Source: Luteibacter pinisoli (GTDB lineage: Bacteria > Pseudomonadota > Gammaproteobacteria > Xanthomonadales > Rhodanobacteraceae). Taken from it: a DNA stretch of 64,000 nucleotides. Below the pieces are notes generated by a model. That model searched no databases. It was given only the letters and a program-made list of their open reading frames with translations, and was not told where the DNA came from. Each line of letters starts with the position of its first letter. The stretch's first letter is position 1. Of this stretch, positions 8,901 through 17,607 are shown piece by piece. The stretch spans positions 3,844,001 through 3,908,000 of the forward strand of contig NZ_CP041046.1 of the NCBI RefSeq assembly GCF_006385595.1. The letters run 5' to 3'. The position numbers and the translations under genes were made by a program.

Positions 8901-11900
8901 GCTGCTGGTATCGCCGTCCGCGTCGGTGATCGTGTAGTGGTAGGTCTCGGTGAGGGTCTCGCCGTTCTTGAGCGCGTTGACCTTCGCATTGGCGTCGTCC
9001 AGCACGTAGCTGTAGCTGCCGTCGCTCTTGAGCGTCAGCGTGCCGTAGTTACCGGCCAGGCCCGTGCCCACGGTGCCGGCGACGTTGCCCGCGGTCTTGT
9101 CGACCGACACGGCCGTCACCGGGGTGGTCGTCGTATCGGCACCCACGCGGTCGGCGACGTCGCCGCCGGTGGCACCCGAGACGACATTGCCGGTGAGTGG
9201 CACGCCGCTGTCTTCGGTGACGTCACCCGTATCCGCCTTCGCGGTGGGGGCGTCATCGACGATGTCGATCACGAAGTTGGTGGCGGTGCTGGTGGCGCCC
9301 GAGCGGTCGGTGACGCTGATATGCAGGGTGTCCTGCACGTCGGTGCCGGTCTGGGTGGCGCTGCGGTCGAGCGTATAGGTATACGAGAGCGAGCCCGCCG
9401 TCGGCACGCCGCCCACGGTCGTCGTGGCCGTGAAGCCGATCAGGTCGACATGGCCGTACGGCGTGGTGATCGTGACGGGCGTGCCCTGGGTCAGCAGGGC
9501 AAGCTGCGCGGCCGACAGCGTGACGTCGCCGCCCGCGGTGCCGACCGTGATGCTCGCCAGGCCATCGCCCGCCGAGATCGTGATCGTGCCGCTCGCCACG
9601 TCGCCGCCCGGCTGGTCGACCAGGCCCGCTTCGTACACGGTGGCATGGCCGGAGGCCGCGCCATTGCCGTCCACCGGCGTGGCCAACGGCGCGCCGTCGG
9701 TGTGGCCGTGGATGGTGATGGTCAGCGTCGTGGTGCTGGTGTCGCCATCGGCGTCGGTGATCGTGTACGTGTACGTATCGGTCAGCGTGTCGCCGTTCTT
9801 CAGCGCGTTGACGGTGGCGTTGTTGTTATCCACGGTGTACGTGTAGCTGCCGTCGGCGTTGAGCACGAGGGCGCCGTACTGGCCGGCGACGCTGGTAGCT
9901 ACATGGCCGTTGACGTCAGCCGCCGAGGTACCCGCGGCGACGCCGGTCACCGGCGTGGACGTGGTGTCGGCGCCGATGCGGTCAGACACGCTGCCACCGG
10001 TGGTACCGCTGACGACGTTACCGGTCAGGGCGACGCCGTCTTCGTTGACGCTGCCGGTATCCGCATGCGCGGTCGGCGTGTCGTCGACGATGTCGATCAC
10101 CAGCTGGCCGGTGACCGAGCCGTTGCCCGCGTCAATCACCTTCACGTTGATCGCGTCGGTGGAATCCGTGGCACCCGGCTGGGCGACGCGGCCGGTCAGC
10201 GTGTAGGTGTAAGTGATCGTGCCCGCCGTCGGCACGCCGCCGACGCTGGACGAGGCCGTGAAGCCGGTGAGCACCAGCGTGCCGTTCGCCGTGGCGATCG
10301 TCTTGTGGGTGCCGGCCAGCGCCTGGATTTGCGCCAGCGACAGCGTCGTGCCGCCGATCACGACGCTGGAGAGGCCGTCCGGTGCCGTCAGCGCGATCGC
10401 ACCGCCCACCGTCTGGCTGCCGTCGTTGTCGGCAAGGCCCGATTCATGCACCGTCTCGTGGCCGGCCACCGCACCGTTGTCGTCGCGTGGCGTCACCGTC
10501 GGTTCGCCATCGGTATGGCCGTGGATGGTGATAGTCAGCGTGGTGCTGCTGGTGTCGCCATCGGCATCGGTGATCGTGTACGTGTACGTATCGGTCAGCG
10601 TGCCGTTGTCTTTCAGCGCGTTGACGGTCGGGTTGGTGTTGTCCACCGTGTACGTGTAGCTGCCATCAGCGTTGAGCACGAGGTTGCCGTAAGTACCGGC
10701 GACACTCGTACCGACCTTGCCGATGGCCGTGGTGCCGGAGGCACCGGCCTTCACGCCCGTGACCGGGGTGGCGGTGGCATCGGCGCCGACGCGGTCGGCC
10801 ACGTTGGTGCCGCCGCCCGTCACCACGTTGCCGGTGACCGGGGTGCTGTCTTCGGTGACGTCGGCGTGGTCGGCTTTGGCGGTCGGCGTGTCGTCGACGA
10901 TGGTGACGGTGATCGTGCCGCTGTCGGTGAAGCCAGCGCTGTCCTTCGTGGCGATGGTGATCACGTCCGTGCTGCTCACGGCCGCCGGCTGGTTCACCGC
11001 GCCGTTCAGCGTGTACGTGTACACCAGCGTGCCGTGCGCGTTATCCGTGCTGGTGTAGCCGGTGATCACCAGCGTGCCCTGCGCGGTCTGGATCGTGCGC
11101 TGCGCGAGCGGCACGTTGGCCAGGTCCTGCAGCTGGGCGAGGGTCAGCGTGGTGAAGTGGCCCGCGCCCGCGGCGGTGTTGCCGATGGTGACGCTGGCCA
11201 GGCCGTTCACCAGGGCAAACGTCTCCGTGCCCTGCACCGCCTGGCTGCCGGTGGCATCCGTCAGGCCGGATTCCTTCACCTGGGCCACGGCGCTGATGGT
11301 GAAATCCAGCACGCGCGTGGTCACCAGCGCGTTCGAGGTACCGCCTTCGCCATCGGCGTAACCATACTGGTCGCCGCGCGTGGTGGCGTCGGCCTCGTTG
11401 TCCAGCTGATCCTGGTTCAGCGTCGGACGATCCGGGCGGCTGCCGTGGTTGCCGTTATCGTTCACCACCAGCTTCACCTGGAACGTGCCGTTCCACGTGG
11501 CGTTGTTGTCGCCGGCCACCGAGGCCGGCACCTTCACGCCCACGGTGTTCAGTGCGGCCTGCACGTCGGTGATGCTGCCCTTGAAGGTGACCGTGGCATG
11601 GCCGCTGCTGTCGGTGCCGATGCTCCAGTCCACGCCATTCAGCGTGCCGGTGCTGTGCGTGCTGTCGCCCGCGATGTCGTGCACGCTGAAGCCGGTCGGC
11701 AGCACCACGGTGGCGGTGATGCTCGCGGTGCCAGCATCCGGATCCGCCAGCGTGATGTGGCTGAGCGTGTAGACGCCCGAGGCATTCTCCGTACCGGTGT
11801 TCGGTGCGGTGACGCCAATCGCCGTCGGGTTGTTGATCGACGACGGGAACACCGAGCGGTCGGCCAGGGAGACGTTCGCCGTCAGGCCCGTAGGCACCGC

Positions 11901-14900
11901 GGCGTACGGGTCGACATCCGTCTCCGGCACGGCCTGCGTTCCGGTGTTGGCGGCATTGGCGTCCGGGCCGCCGTTGGCATTGCCCGAGTTATCCAGCGCG
12001 CCGGTGGTGACATCGCGCAGGCGGTCGTCGGCGATGACCTCCACGCGATAGCCCGCATCCACGTTGGCCAGCGAGCCACTGATCGCGACGTTCAGGCCGG
12101 CGAGGTAGGCGTTGACCTGGTCACGCGTGCCGCGGATCACCAGCGCCGAATGGTCGCCGGCATACTTCGTGTCGATGGTGACGCCCGACCCCGTCGCCGA
12201 CGAGCCGAGGCTGATATTGGTGTACGCGGACTCGGCGAGTGCGACGCCGTTGGCATCGGTCACGCGCACCGTCACCTGCATGAAGTCCGTCTCGCCCGTG
12301 GTCACGCCACCGGCGTCGGTGATGTCCGCGTCGCCCACGGAGAAGCCCGGGACGTCGGTCTTGCCATCGAGGTAGACGACAGAGTTGTCGCCCACCGTCA
12401 CCGTCGGCGCGTCGTTCACCGCATCGATGGTGATGGCCACCGTGCTGTCGGCCGGGTTGTTCGAGACGCTGCCGGCGCCGGTATCGCTACCGATCTTCGA
12501 ACCGGTGTCGTCGAAGTGCAGGGTCAGCGTGACGTCGCCCGCTTCCGTCGTGTTCTGGTCGTGGTTTGCGTCCTGCGCGCTCTGGTAGGTGAGGCCCAGG
12601 GCGGCATCGTTGAGGAGTGCCTGGATGTCGCTCGCGCGGCCGGTCAGCACGAGGGTGCCGCTGTTGTCGCCGGTGATCGTCACCGCGCGGCTGCCCGCCG
12701 CGCTGGCCGTGGCCGAGGTCTGGCCACCCGCGCCACCGATGCCGAGCGTGCCGGCACCGACCTTGAGCGTCACCGTCACCGGCGTATCGAAGGCCGCGGA
12801 TTCCGGATCGCTGACCACGAAGCTGCCGCCGATATAGGTGGCCTGGTCTTCCTTGGTCGTGACCGTCGTCGGGCCACTGAGCGTCGCCGGCTCGTTCACG
12901 CTGGACGCGCGCACGGTCACCGAGGCGGCCGAGATATTGCCGTCCTTCACCGGCACGGTGGCGCTGTACCAGTCGTAGTTCGTGGTCGGGACCGGACTGG
13001 TGGAGTCGCCCGTACCGGTGCCTGCCGTCGGCGACTGGTTCTCCGTGCCGCCGTTGGCGCCGCCGGTGAGGTTGCCGTTGGCATCGCGCAGGCGGTCGTC
13101 GGCGATCACCTGCACCTGGTACTTCGCGTCGCGGTCCGAACCGAAGGTGACCGTGAGCGCGGCCAGCGCGGTGTTGATCTGCGCGCGGGTGCCGCTGAGC
13201 ACGAGGTAATCGTTCACGCCGTTCTTGTCGGCATCCACGCCCGCACCGGCGCCGTAGCCGATGGAGACGCCGCCGTTCGCCGCGTAGTCCGCCGCGCTAA
13301 AGGCCGTGCCGTCCGCATTGAGGATGCGCACGGTCACCTGGATGTAGTCGCTCTCGCCACCGGTCAGGGTGACGAGGTCCGGATCGGAGACGCTGAAGCC
13401 CGGCACCTGGTTATGCGCGGCCTGCGTGCTGTCCAGGTCGATCGGGCCGGTCGGTGCGGTGACCACCGGCGCATCGTTGGTCGGCGCCGTATAGATCCAG
13501 AACGAGTTACCCGCCTGTTCCTTGTCACCGTCGGACACGGTGAAGCCGAAGGTGTCGTCCGGCGTGGCGGAGTACACCGCGCCGGTCGGCTCGGTGCCGT
13601 CGTTGAAGTAATAGATGCGGCCCGCGGCCACGTCGGCCTGGGTGAACGCCGAACCCTTGCCGAGCATGTGGAAGGTGACGCCATTGTCGGTGGAGATCGC
13701 GATGCTGCCGTGCAGGGGCGCGGTGGTGATCGTGTACTGCACCTGGGTCGAGCTGCTGTCCGGGTCGTAGGCCTGCAACATCGCCGTGGTGATCTGGGCG
13801 TAACCGCCCTCCTTCACCGTCAGCGGCTCGTTCACCGGTGCGCCGCCAATGTTGTTCGGCGAATCGGACGGCACGGTGGGATCGGCCAGCGTCGGGTTCT
13901 TCGCGATCTGCGGCGCGTCGTTGACGTTGGTGATCTGGATGCCGACGGTACCCGTCGTCGCGGAATGCTGGCCCCAGCGATCCACCGCTTCCACGGTGAA
14001 GCTGGCGTTGCGCACTTCCGAACCGTTGCTGACAAAACGCAGGCCGGTGGTCGCGGCATCGCCGGTGATGATCGAGGCGTCGAGCACCAGGCCCTGGGTC
14101 ACGTCGGTCCAGGTCTGGCCGTGGTCCGTCGAGTACTGCAGCTTGCCGCCCGCGGGCAGCGTGTTCACCACGAACTTCAGGGCGCCCGCGCCCGTCGCGT
14201 CGTTGTTGAACGCGTAGTTCGGGTTGGTGCTGTTCGGCAGCGTGGCCGAATTTTCCAGGTAGGCCTGGCTGGTCGCGTCATCCGGGTCGCTGATGCTCAG
14301 CTGGCCCGTAGTGATCATCGCCGTCTCGCCCTCGGCGATCACCGTGTTCGACGAGCCTGAGACCACCGGCGCATCGTTCACCGGGTTCACGTAGATATTG
14401 AACGTCGGCGTCCACGTATCCGGGGTGGCCACGCCGTTCTGCACGGTCATGAGGCCGGCGGAAACCGAGAAACTGGCCTTGAGGTGGAAGTTCTCGCCAC
14501 CGTCGTGCTGGAATTGAACCAGGCCGGCATTGAGGTCCGCCTGGGTAAACGTGCCATACATGGCGATATCCACCCACGCGCCATTCACCTGCTTCTGCAG
14601 GCTGCCACCACCGGTGGTGCCCGCATCGAGGGTGAAGCCGAGGAACGTGTAAACCACCTGCGACGGCGGCACGCCATCGGCGGTGAAGCTCAGGCCCGGG
14701 GTCTTGCTGAAGTCGGTGGGCTGGCCGTTCGTCGTCGTGCCGCTGAGCAGGATGACGCCGCCTTCGTCCACCGAGCCCTTCGAGGCGCCGGTCGGGTCCA
14801 CGCCCGCGTAGGAAGAATCCGAATGCGTGATGACGTGGGTCGGCGGATCGAAATTGCCACCGTTGCCAGCGGTCGTCGTCGCCAGGTGGATCGTGAAGGT

Positions 14901-17156
14901 GTAGTTCTTCAGCGTGTCCGTCTTCAGGCCGCCGGTGTAGTCACCGCCGACGCGCGTGAAGGTGGTGCCATCGGCGTTCCAGCGCAGCGCGGTGGTGTTG
15001 TCCACCACCTGGAAATTGAAGGTATCGACCTGGCCGGCGGTGGCGCCGGCGTACTGCACGTACTGCACCTTGCCCGCGGTGATATCGGCCATGGTGAACA
15101 CCGCGCCATCCTGCAGGCGCACGCCGTTCAGCAGCAGGTAGCCGTGGGTCATCGCCGCCTGGTTGGTGACGAAGCTGAGGTTCGCGTCCGGCGAATCCAC
15201 GTCCGTCGCGCCGATCATCTGCGAGGTGAGCACCACGGAGTAACCACCCGCCGTGCCGTTGCCGGCTTGGGTCACGGTGGCGTCGCGCGTGCTGGTGGGA
15301 ATCAGCGCCGGGTCGTCATCGACGGCCTGCACGTGCAGGGTAATCGTGCCGTCTTTCGACGCCGGCGTCGCGGTGCCGCCGCCCTGGTCGGTGACGCGGA
15401 CACCGAACGTGTCTTGCGTGATGCCGTCGACGCCGTCGTTGCTGTAGGTCAGCAGGTCGCGGTTCGCATAGTCGAAGGTCTGGCCAACGGTAACGGCCAC
15501 GCCGTTGTAGAACAGCGTGCCGTGCGTGGGCAGCGCGGTAATGGTGACGGTGAGCGTGGTGTCCTGCGGATCGCCGCCGCCGTCAGCCACGATGTACTGG
15601 CCGACGTTGCCGGTATTCACGGCGTTGGCCGGCTGGCCTTCGTACACGTTGCCGTCGCCCCCGATGTTCGGTGCCTGGTTCTCTGGCACGACGTTCAGCG
15701 TGACCTTCACCGTATCCGAGCTGGCCAGCGGCGTCGCGCCGTCGTTAACGCGCGCGGTGAAGCTGTCACCGGCGTCCTGGTTGGCGCCGGTGGTGGTGTG
15801 CACGTAGCGCACCTTGCCGTCGATCACATCCTGCTGGGTAAACACCGAGCCCACGCCAAGGCGCGTGCCGGCCAGCGTGAGGTAGCCGTTCACCGGTGCC
15901 ACGGTGAGGCTGTAGACGATCTGCGAAGCGGTCTGCGTGCCCGCCTTAACTTCCTGATCCACCGCGACCAGGGTGTCCTTGGTGATGACCGTACCGGCGC
16001 CGCCGTCGACTTCGGCGACATCCTGCGTGGCATCGGCCACGCTCACCGGGTCGTTCGACGGGGTGACCGTCGCGATCACGGACTGTGTCGCCGTCAGCGA
16101 GGAGGCGACATCGGTGACCGTCACCTTGATGGTGGCGTGCGCCGCGGTGTTGCCGAGTTCGACATCGGCCGCGACGAAGGTGAGCTGGTTCAGCCACGCG
16201 GCCGCCTGCGCGGCGCTACCGGTGAAACGGAAACCGCCGGTGATGGCCGTGCCGCCCGCGGCGGACTGCAGCGAGCCGACGTTGGTATCGGAGACCACGG
16301 CGTCGACGGAAACGTTGCCCGAGTCCGTCACCGTCCAGCCGCTGAGCTGCGCGCGGTCGGCGCCCGCCGCGTTGAGCGAGCTGGGTTCGGAAACGGTGAT
16401 GGCCTTGGTGGACGCCACGGTCGGCGCTTCGAGCAGGCCGTCGTAGTCCAGCGAGAGGGTGCGCGCTTCGATATGGCCGGTGCTGGCTTCCAGGGTCCAG
16501 TTGCCGCCGCGGGAGGCCGCGCCGGTTTCGTCGGTGGACGAGGCCACGTCGGCACTGGTCAGCTTCGCCATCTGGGTGACGAGGGTGGTGTCCTTGCTGG
16601 AGACGTCGCAGCCGTAAAGCAGGATGTCACCATCCTTCGTCAGCGTATGGCCCACGTCCGCCAGCTGGCCGGTGAAGCTGGCGATGTTCGCCGCGTTCAC
16701 CGTGTCCGTGCCCAGCGAGATCGAATCGCTGGAGCCGTGGCTGATGATGTGGATGGCGCTGATGTCATGCTCGCCGCGCAGGGCGTCGGCCAGCTGCTGC
16801 ACGCCGGAGGACTGGTCGTTGATCACCACCACCTGGCTGCCCTTGGGCAGCTGGGCGACGAGCGACTGCCAGTTGGCGACGCTCTCGTCGACGACGTAGA
16901 CCTCTTTCGGCTGCGCCTCGACCGGTGCGGCGGCCGGGGCCGCTGCCGGGGCCGGCGCCGGCGCGGGGGCCTGCACGGCATGGCCGGGCTGGTCGGTGGC
17001 GGCGCTGTGGAACTTGCCCGCATCATGGGCGGCTTCGGCGGGATCCGCGTGGTGGGCTGCTTCGACCAGGGCCGCGCCGTCGTACATCTGACGGGGCTCG
17101 AGGGCGTAACGGTGGGTGCGGGGGCGGAAGCGGTGGTTCGTCGTGGACCCTGACAT
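5994..17156 (-). CDS. Giant DUF4347 / cadherin-like / VCBS-repeat surface protein
   Basis: The gene encodes 3720 residues. The N-terminus carries a LEPR-type motif (LEPRQMYDGAA, residues 19-29) seen at the front of very large exported repeat proteins. An Ala/Pro linker follows, then a DUF4347 domain at about 85-245 with HIISHGSS and DILLYGCDV. Residues about 245-2090 hold many cadherin-like and Ig-like beta-sandwich repeats with DxDG-type calcium motifs. Six VCBS-type repeats follow to about 3570. The last 150 residues are different: a GDQIFPVGYDR-type segment, a His-rich stretch and a helical tail. No RTX nonapeptides (GGxGxD) were seen. A signal-less N-terminus with a TolC/HlyD operon behind it suggests one-step export to the cell surface or medium as an adhesin. 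The start has AAGG about ten bases upstream. Expression may depend on the Clp site at 17249-17264. Confidence 0.92.
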   Translation of the reverse strand: MSGSTTNHRFRPRTHRYALEPRQMYDGAALVEAAHHADPAEAAHDAGKFHSAATDQPGHAVQAPAPAPAPAAAPAAAPVEAQPKEVYVVDESVANWQSLVAQLPKGSQVVVINDQSSGVQQLADALRGEHDISAIHIISHGSSDSISLGTDTVNAANIASFTGQLADVGHTLTKDGDILLYGCDVSSKDTTLVTQMAKLTSADVASSTDETGAASRGGNWTLEASTGHIEARTLSLDYDGLLEAPTVASTKAITVSEPSSLNAAGADRAQLSGWTVTDSGNVSVDAVVSDTNVGSLQSAAGGTAITGGFRFTGSAAQAAAWLNQLTFVAADVELGNTAAHATIKVTVTDVASSLTATQSVIATVTPSNDPVSVADATQDVAEVDGGAGTVITKDTLVAVDQEVKAGTQTASQIVYSLTVAPVNGYLTLAGTRLGVGSVFTQQDVIDGKVRYVHTTTGANQDAGDSFTARVNDGATPLASSDTVKVTLNVVPENQAPNIGGDGNVYEGQPANAVNTGNVGQYIVADGGGDPQDTTLTVTITALPTHGTLFYNGVAVTVGQTFDYANRDLLTYSNDGVDGITQDTFGVRVTDQGGGTATPASKDGTITLHVQAVDDDPALIPTSTRDATVTQAGNGTAGGYSVVLTSQMIGATDVDSPDANLSFVTNQAAMTHGYLLLNGVRLQDGAVFTMADITAGKVQYVQYAGATAGQVDTFNFQVVDNTTALRWNADGTTFTRVGGDYTGGLKTDTLKNYTFTIHLATTTAGNGGNFDPPTHVITHSDSSYAGVDPTGASKGSVDEGGVILLSGTTTNGQPTDFSKTPGLSFTADGVPPSQVVYTFLGFTLDAGTTGGGSLQKQVNGAWVDIAMYGTFTQADLNAGLVQFQHDGGENFHLKASFSVSAGLMTVQNGVATPDTWTPTFNIYVNPVNDAPVVSGSSNTVIAEGETAMITTGQLSISDPDDATSQAYLENSATLPNSTNPNYAFNNDATGAGALKFVVNTLPAGGKLQYSTDHGQTWTDVTQGLVLDASIITGDAATTGLRFVSNGSEVRNASFTVEAVDRWGQHSATTGTVGIQITNVNDAPQIAKNPTLADPTVPSDSPNNIGGAPVNEPLTVKEGGYAQITTAMLQAYDPDSSSTQVQYTITTAPLHGSIAISTDNGVTFHMLGKGSAFTQADVAAGRIYYFNDGTEPTGAVYSATPDDTFGFTVSDGDKEQAGNSFWIYTAPTNDAPVVTAPTGPIDLDSTQAAHNQVPGFSVSDPDLVTLTGGESDYIQVTVRILNADGTAFSAADYAANGGVSIGYGAGAGVDADKNGVNDYLVLSGTRAQINTALAALTVTFGSDRDAKYQVQVIADDRLRDANGNLTGGANGGTENQSPTAGTGTGDSTSPVPTTNYDWYSATVPVKDGNISAASVTVRASSVNEPATLSGPTTVTTKEDQATYIGGSFVVSDPESAAFDTPVTVTLKVGAGTLGIGGAGGQTSATASAAGSRAVTITGDNSGTLVLTGRASDIQALLNDAALGLTYQSAQDANHDQNTTEAGDVTLTLHFDDTGSKIGSDTGAGSVSNNPADSTVAITIDAVNDAPTVTVGDNSVVYLDGKTDVPGFSVGDADITDAGGVTTGETDFMQVTVRVTDANGVALAESAYTNISLGSSATGSGVTIDTKYAGDHSALVIRGTRDQVNAYLAGLNVAISGSLANVDAGYRVEVIADDRLRDVTTGALDNSGNANGGPDANAANTGTQAVPETDVDPYAAVPTGLTANVSLADRSVFPSSINNPTAIGVTAPNTGTENASGVYTLSHITLADPDAGTASITATVVLPTGFSVHDIAGDSTHSTGTLNGVDWSIGTDSSGHATVTFKGSITDVQAALNTVGVKVPASVAGDNNATWNGTFQVKLVVNDNGNHGSRPDRPTLNQDQLDNEADATTRGDQYGYADGEGGTSNALVTTRVLDFTISAVAQVKESGLTDATGSQAVQGTETFALVNGLASVTIGNTAAGAGHFTTLTLAQLQDLANVPLAQRTIQTAQGTLVITGYTSTDNAHGTLVYTYTLNGAVNQPAAVSSTDVITIATKDSAGFTDSGTITVTIVDDTPTAKADHADVTEDSTPVTGNVVTGGGTNVADRVGADATATPVTGVKAGASGTTAIGKVGTSVAGTYGNLVLNADGSYTYTVDNTNPTVNALKDNGTLTDTYTYTITDADGDTSSTTLTITIHGHTDGEPTVTPRDDNGAVAGHETVHESGLADNDGSQTVGGAIALTAPDGLSSVVIGGTTLSLAQIQALAGTHKTIATANGTLVLTGFTASSSVGGVPTAGTITYTYTLTGRVAQPGATDSTDAINVKVIDAGNGSVTGQLVIDIVDDTPTAHADTGSVNEDGVALTGNVVSGTTGGSVSDRIGADTTSTPVTGVAAGTSAADVNGHVATSVAGQYGALVLNADGSYTYTVDNNNATVNALKNGDTLTDTYTYTITDADGDTSTTTLTITIHGHTDGAPLATPVDGNGAASGHATVYEAGLVDQPGGDVASGTITISAGDGLASITVGTAGGDVTLSAAQLALLTQGTPVTITTPYGHVDLIGFTATTTVGGVPTAGSLSYTYTLDRSATQTGTDVQDTLHISVTDRSGATSTATNFVIDIVDDAPTAKADTGDVTEDSGVPLTGNVVSGATGGDVADRVGADTTTTPVTAVSVDKTAGNVAGTVGTGLAGNYGTLTLKSDGSYSYVLDDANAKVNALKNGETLTETYHYTITDADGDTSSTTLTITIHGHTDGAPTIAPHDGNGTNAAGDATVWESGLTPDGPAGQSKSVSGSVDIASADGLVSVTIGGRTLTVAELNALNGGAPLSIATADGTLVLTGFTITSSVGGVPTAGSLAYTYTLGGAHAQPNSDHSTDTLALSVADAGGNTGAGNLHLTIMNDVPTANTDHADVNEDGAAVTGDVIGNDRLGADGAATGGPVTGVQAGVVTGTVSGQVGSGVAGQYGTLTLNADGSYSYAVDNANATVNALKDGQTLTERYTYTITDADGDTSTATLTITVHGHTDGNPSIVPNDPTVWESALTPDGPAGETRTVSETVSVNAPDGLTSITVGGRTLTTAELATLSSGSPVSVTTAEGSTLLLTGFVPTVANGITTGGTLSYTYELNTAHAQAPNTNGVDNIALSVLDAGGVTSTGTLVVDIIDDAPTAHADHADVAEDGAAVTGNVVTGGGAGDVSDRIGADATTTPVTGVVAGVTGGVVSGHVGTGVAGQYGTLTLNADGSYSYSVDNANKVVNALKDGETLTDTYTYTITDADGDTSTTTLTITVHGHTDGAPSTVPVDGNGAATGHATVHESGLADGDGSQTTTGSITITAGDGLASVTVGGTTLSTSQLGDLANGKPVTIHTPDGTLVLTGFQPTTTVGGVPTAGTLTYAYTLDHPVSQNAPDSVDTIALSVTDVGGGKSTGSLVVDIANDVPVAHDDTGSIVQDAAQTSTSGNVFTGGANHDGADRIGADGAAAGGPVTGVSSANTGHAGSIGSSFAGEYGTLALNADGTYTYKVDVTNPKVSSLDASRTLTEVFVYTITDADGDTSEARLTLTIHGSTPPIQAREGDQIFPVGYDRTLRDIRQGWEPGLFVLPDGVEFSQKLLAEVHAQRRVGLNDFAPDHSPLWDDFSPFAIAKQAEREHRNDGHHRHETEHAKHASHKPPTVPVAIHVPAPASTPGGAPSLTAQIAAMAKANSPTTLAHLKD
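6420..10930 (-). repeat. Six tandem VCBS repeats of about 810 bp inside the giant gene
   Basis: Units recur at about 6434, 7253, 8058, 8871, 9700 and 10513 (position of the conserved TLTITIHGHTDG block), a spacing of 805-829 bases or about 270 residues. Each unit has a DDTPTA..D..DV.ED entry, a GxYGxLxLNADGSYxY core and a TITDADGDTS segment. The last copy (near 6434) is the most divergent and has GSTPP in place of GHTDG. The high identity between copies points to recent expansion or gene conversion and makes the region prone to copy-number change and to misassembly. Confidence 0.85.
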
Positions 17157-17248
17157 GATGCGCCTTGCTCATTGCAGCCATTACACGGACCGAACGGGTC
17201 TATCCCGCGCCCGGAACGGTCGCAGGAGTAAAGGTTCGGTATAGAAAC

Positions 17249-17264
17249 TGTGACGGCGGTCACA
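17249..17264. promoter_or_regulatory. Perfect CRP/Clp-type operator
   Basis: The site reads TGTGA-CGGCGG-TCACA, an exact match to the TGTGA-N6-TCACA consensus of CRP-family regulators, and the flanking C/G pair extends the symmetry to 18 bp. In Xanthomonadales the family member Clp, which responds to cyclic-di-GMP, uses this consensus. The centre is about 100 bases upstream of the giant-protein ATG, so that operon is the likely target. Whether it activates or represses cannot be read from sequence because the transcription start is unknown. Confidence 0.75.
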
Positions 17265-17282
17265 GCCAGTCGCGTGATCCTA

Positions 17283-17300
17283 TGTATCAGCGCTGATACA
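17283..17300. promoter_or_regulatory. 18-bp perfect palindrome, probable operator
   Basis: The sequence TGTATCAGCGCTGATACA equals its own reverse complement over 18 bases. It lies 18 bases from the Clp-like site. Its length, lack of a loop and position in a divergent promoter region favour a dimeric regulator site (TetR, LuxR or similar) over a terminator. The regulator is not identifiable from the window. Confidence 0.55.
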
Positions 17301-17607
17301 GGGAAGGGGCAAACGCAGGAACTTATGTCACGCTCGGTGTGACCGAGGGCCTCGCGAGGGTGGGCAATTTGCCGAAACGGCGCTGTGGCGCGGTTTGCGA
17401 GCATTCTCAGTGTGCGAGCATGCGCGGAATCGGCAACTAGGAATTTTTCCCGATCCGGGTTTGCCGGGGGAGAACGTGGCCATGGAGGGTATGATTCCGG
17501 CGAGGCCGGGGGCCTCAAGGTTCTGCTGCCGTCTTCCTCACACGGGAGGCACGGCGTTAGCGGCAGATTCGGATCGACGCAGCAACGGCGGGACGCCAGT
17601 GCAAGGC

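Larger units (their letters stand above)
17157..17607. other. Divergent intergenic region between the giant-protein operon and a LysR gene
   Basis: These 451 bases separate the two start codons. An upstream extension of the LysR frame runs through part of it but has no protein-like character. Two clear palindromic sites are present: the Clp/CRP-like site (17249-17264) and an 18-bp palindrome (17283-17300). Both are closer to the giant-protein start. No convincing sigma-70 promoter could be fixed by eye. No RNA gene was recognised. Confidence 0.7.

Noticed and set aside
6420..10930. Regular repeats that could be mistaken for a CRISPR-like array
   Set aside because: The units are about 810 bases, in frame, and encode VCBS domains.
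5772..14360. Open frame of 2862 codons on the plus strand, antisense to the giant repeat gene
   Set aside because: It is His/Arg/Val/Gly-rich with no domain character and mirrors the GC-rich repeat codons of the real gene. Long antisense frames are expected when GC at third positions is very high.
14484..17153. Open frame of 889 codons on the plus strand
   Set aside because: It is the continuation of the same antisense effect over the N-terminal half of the giant gene, with no recognisable motifs.
17395..17607. N-terminal extension of the first LysR gene
   Set aside because: It would add about 70 residues ahead of the helix-turn-helix, which no LysR protein has. The downstream ATG gives the usual length.
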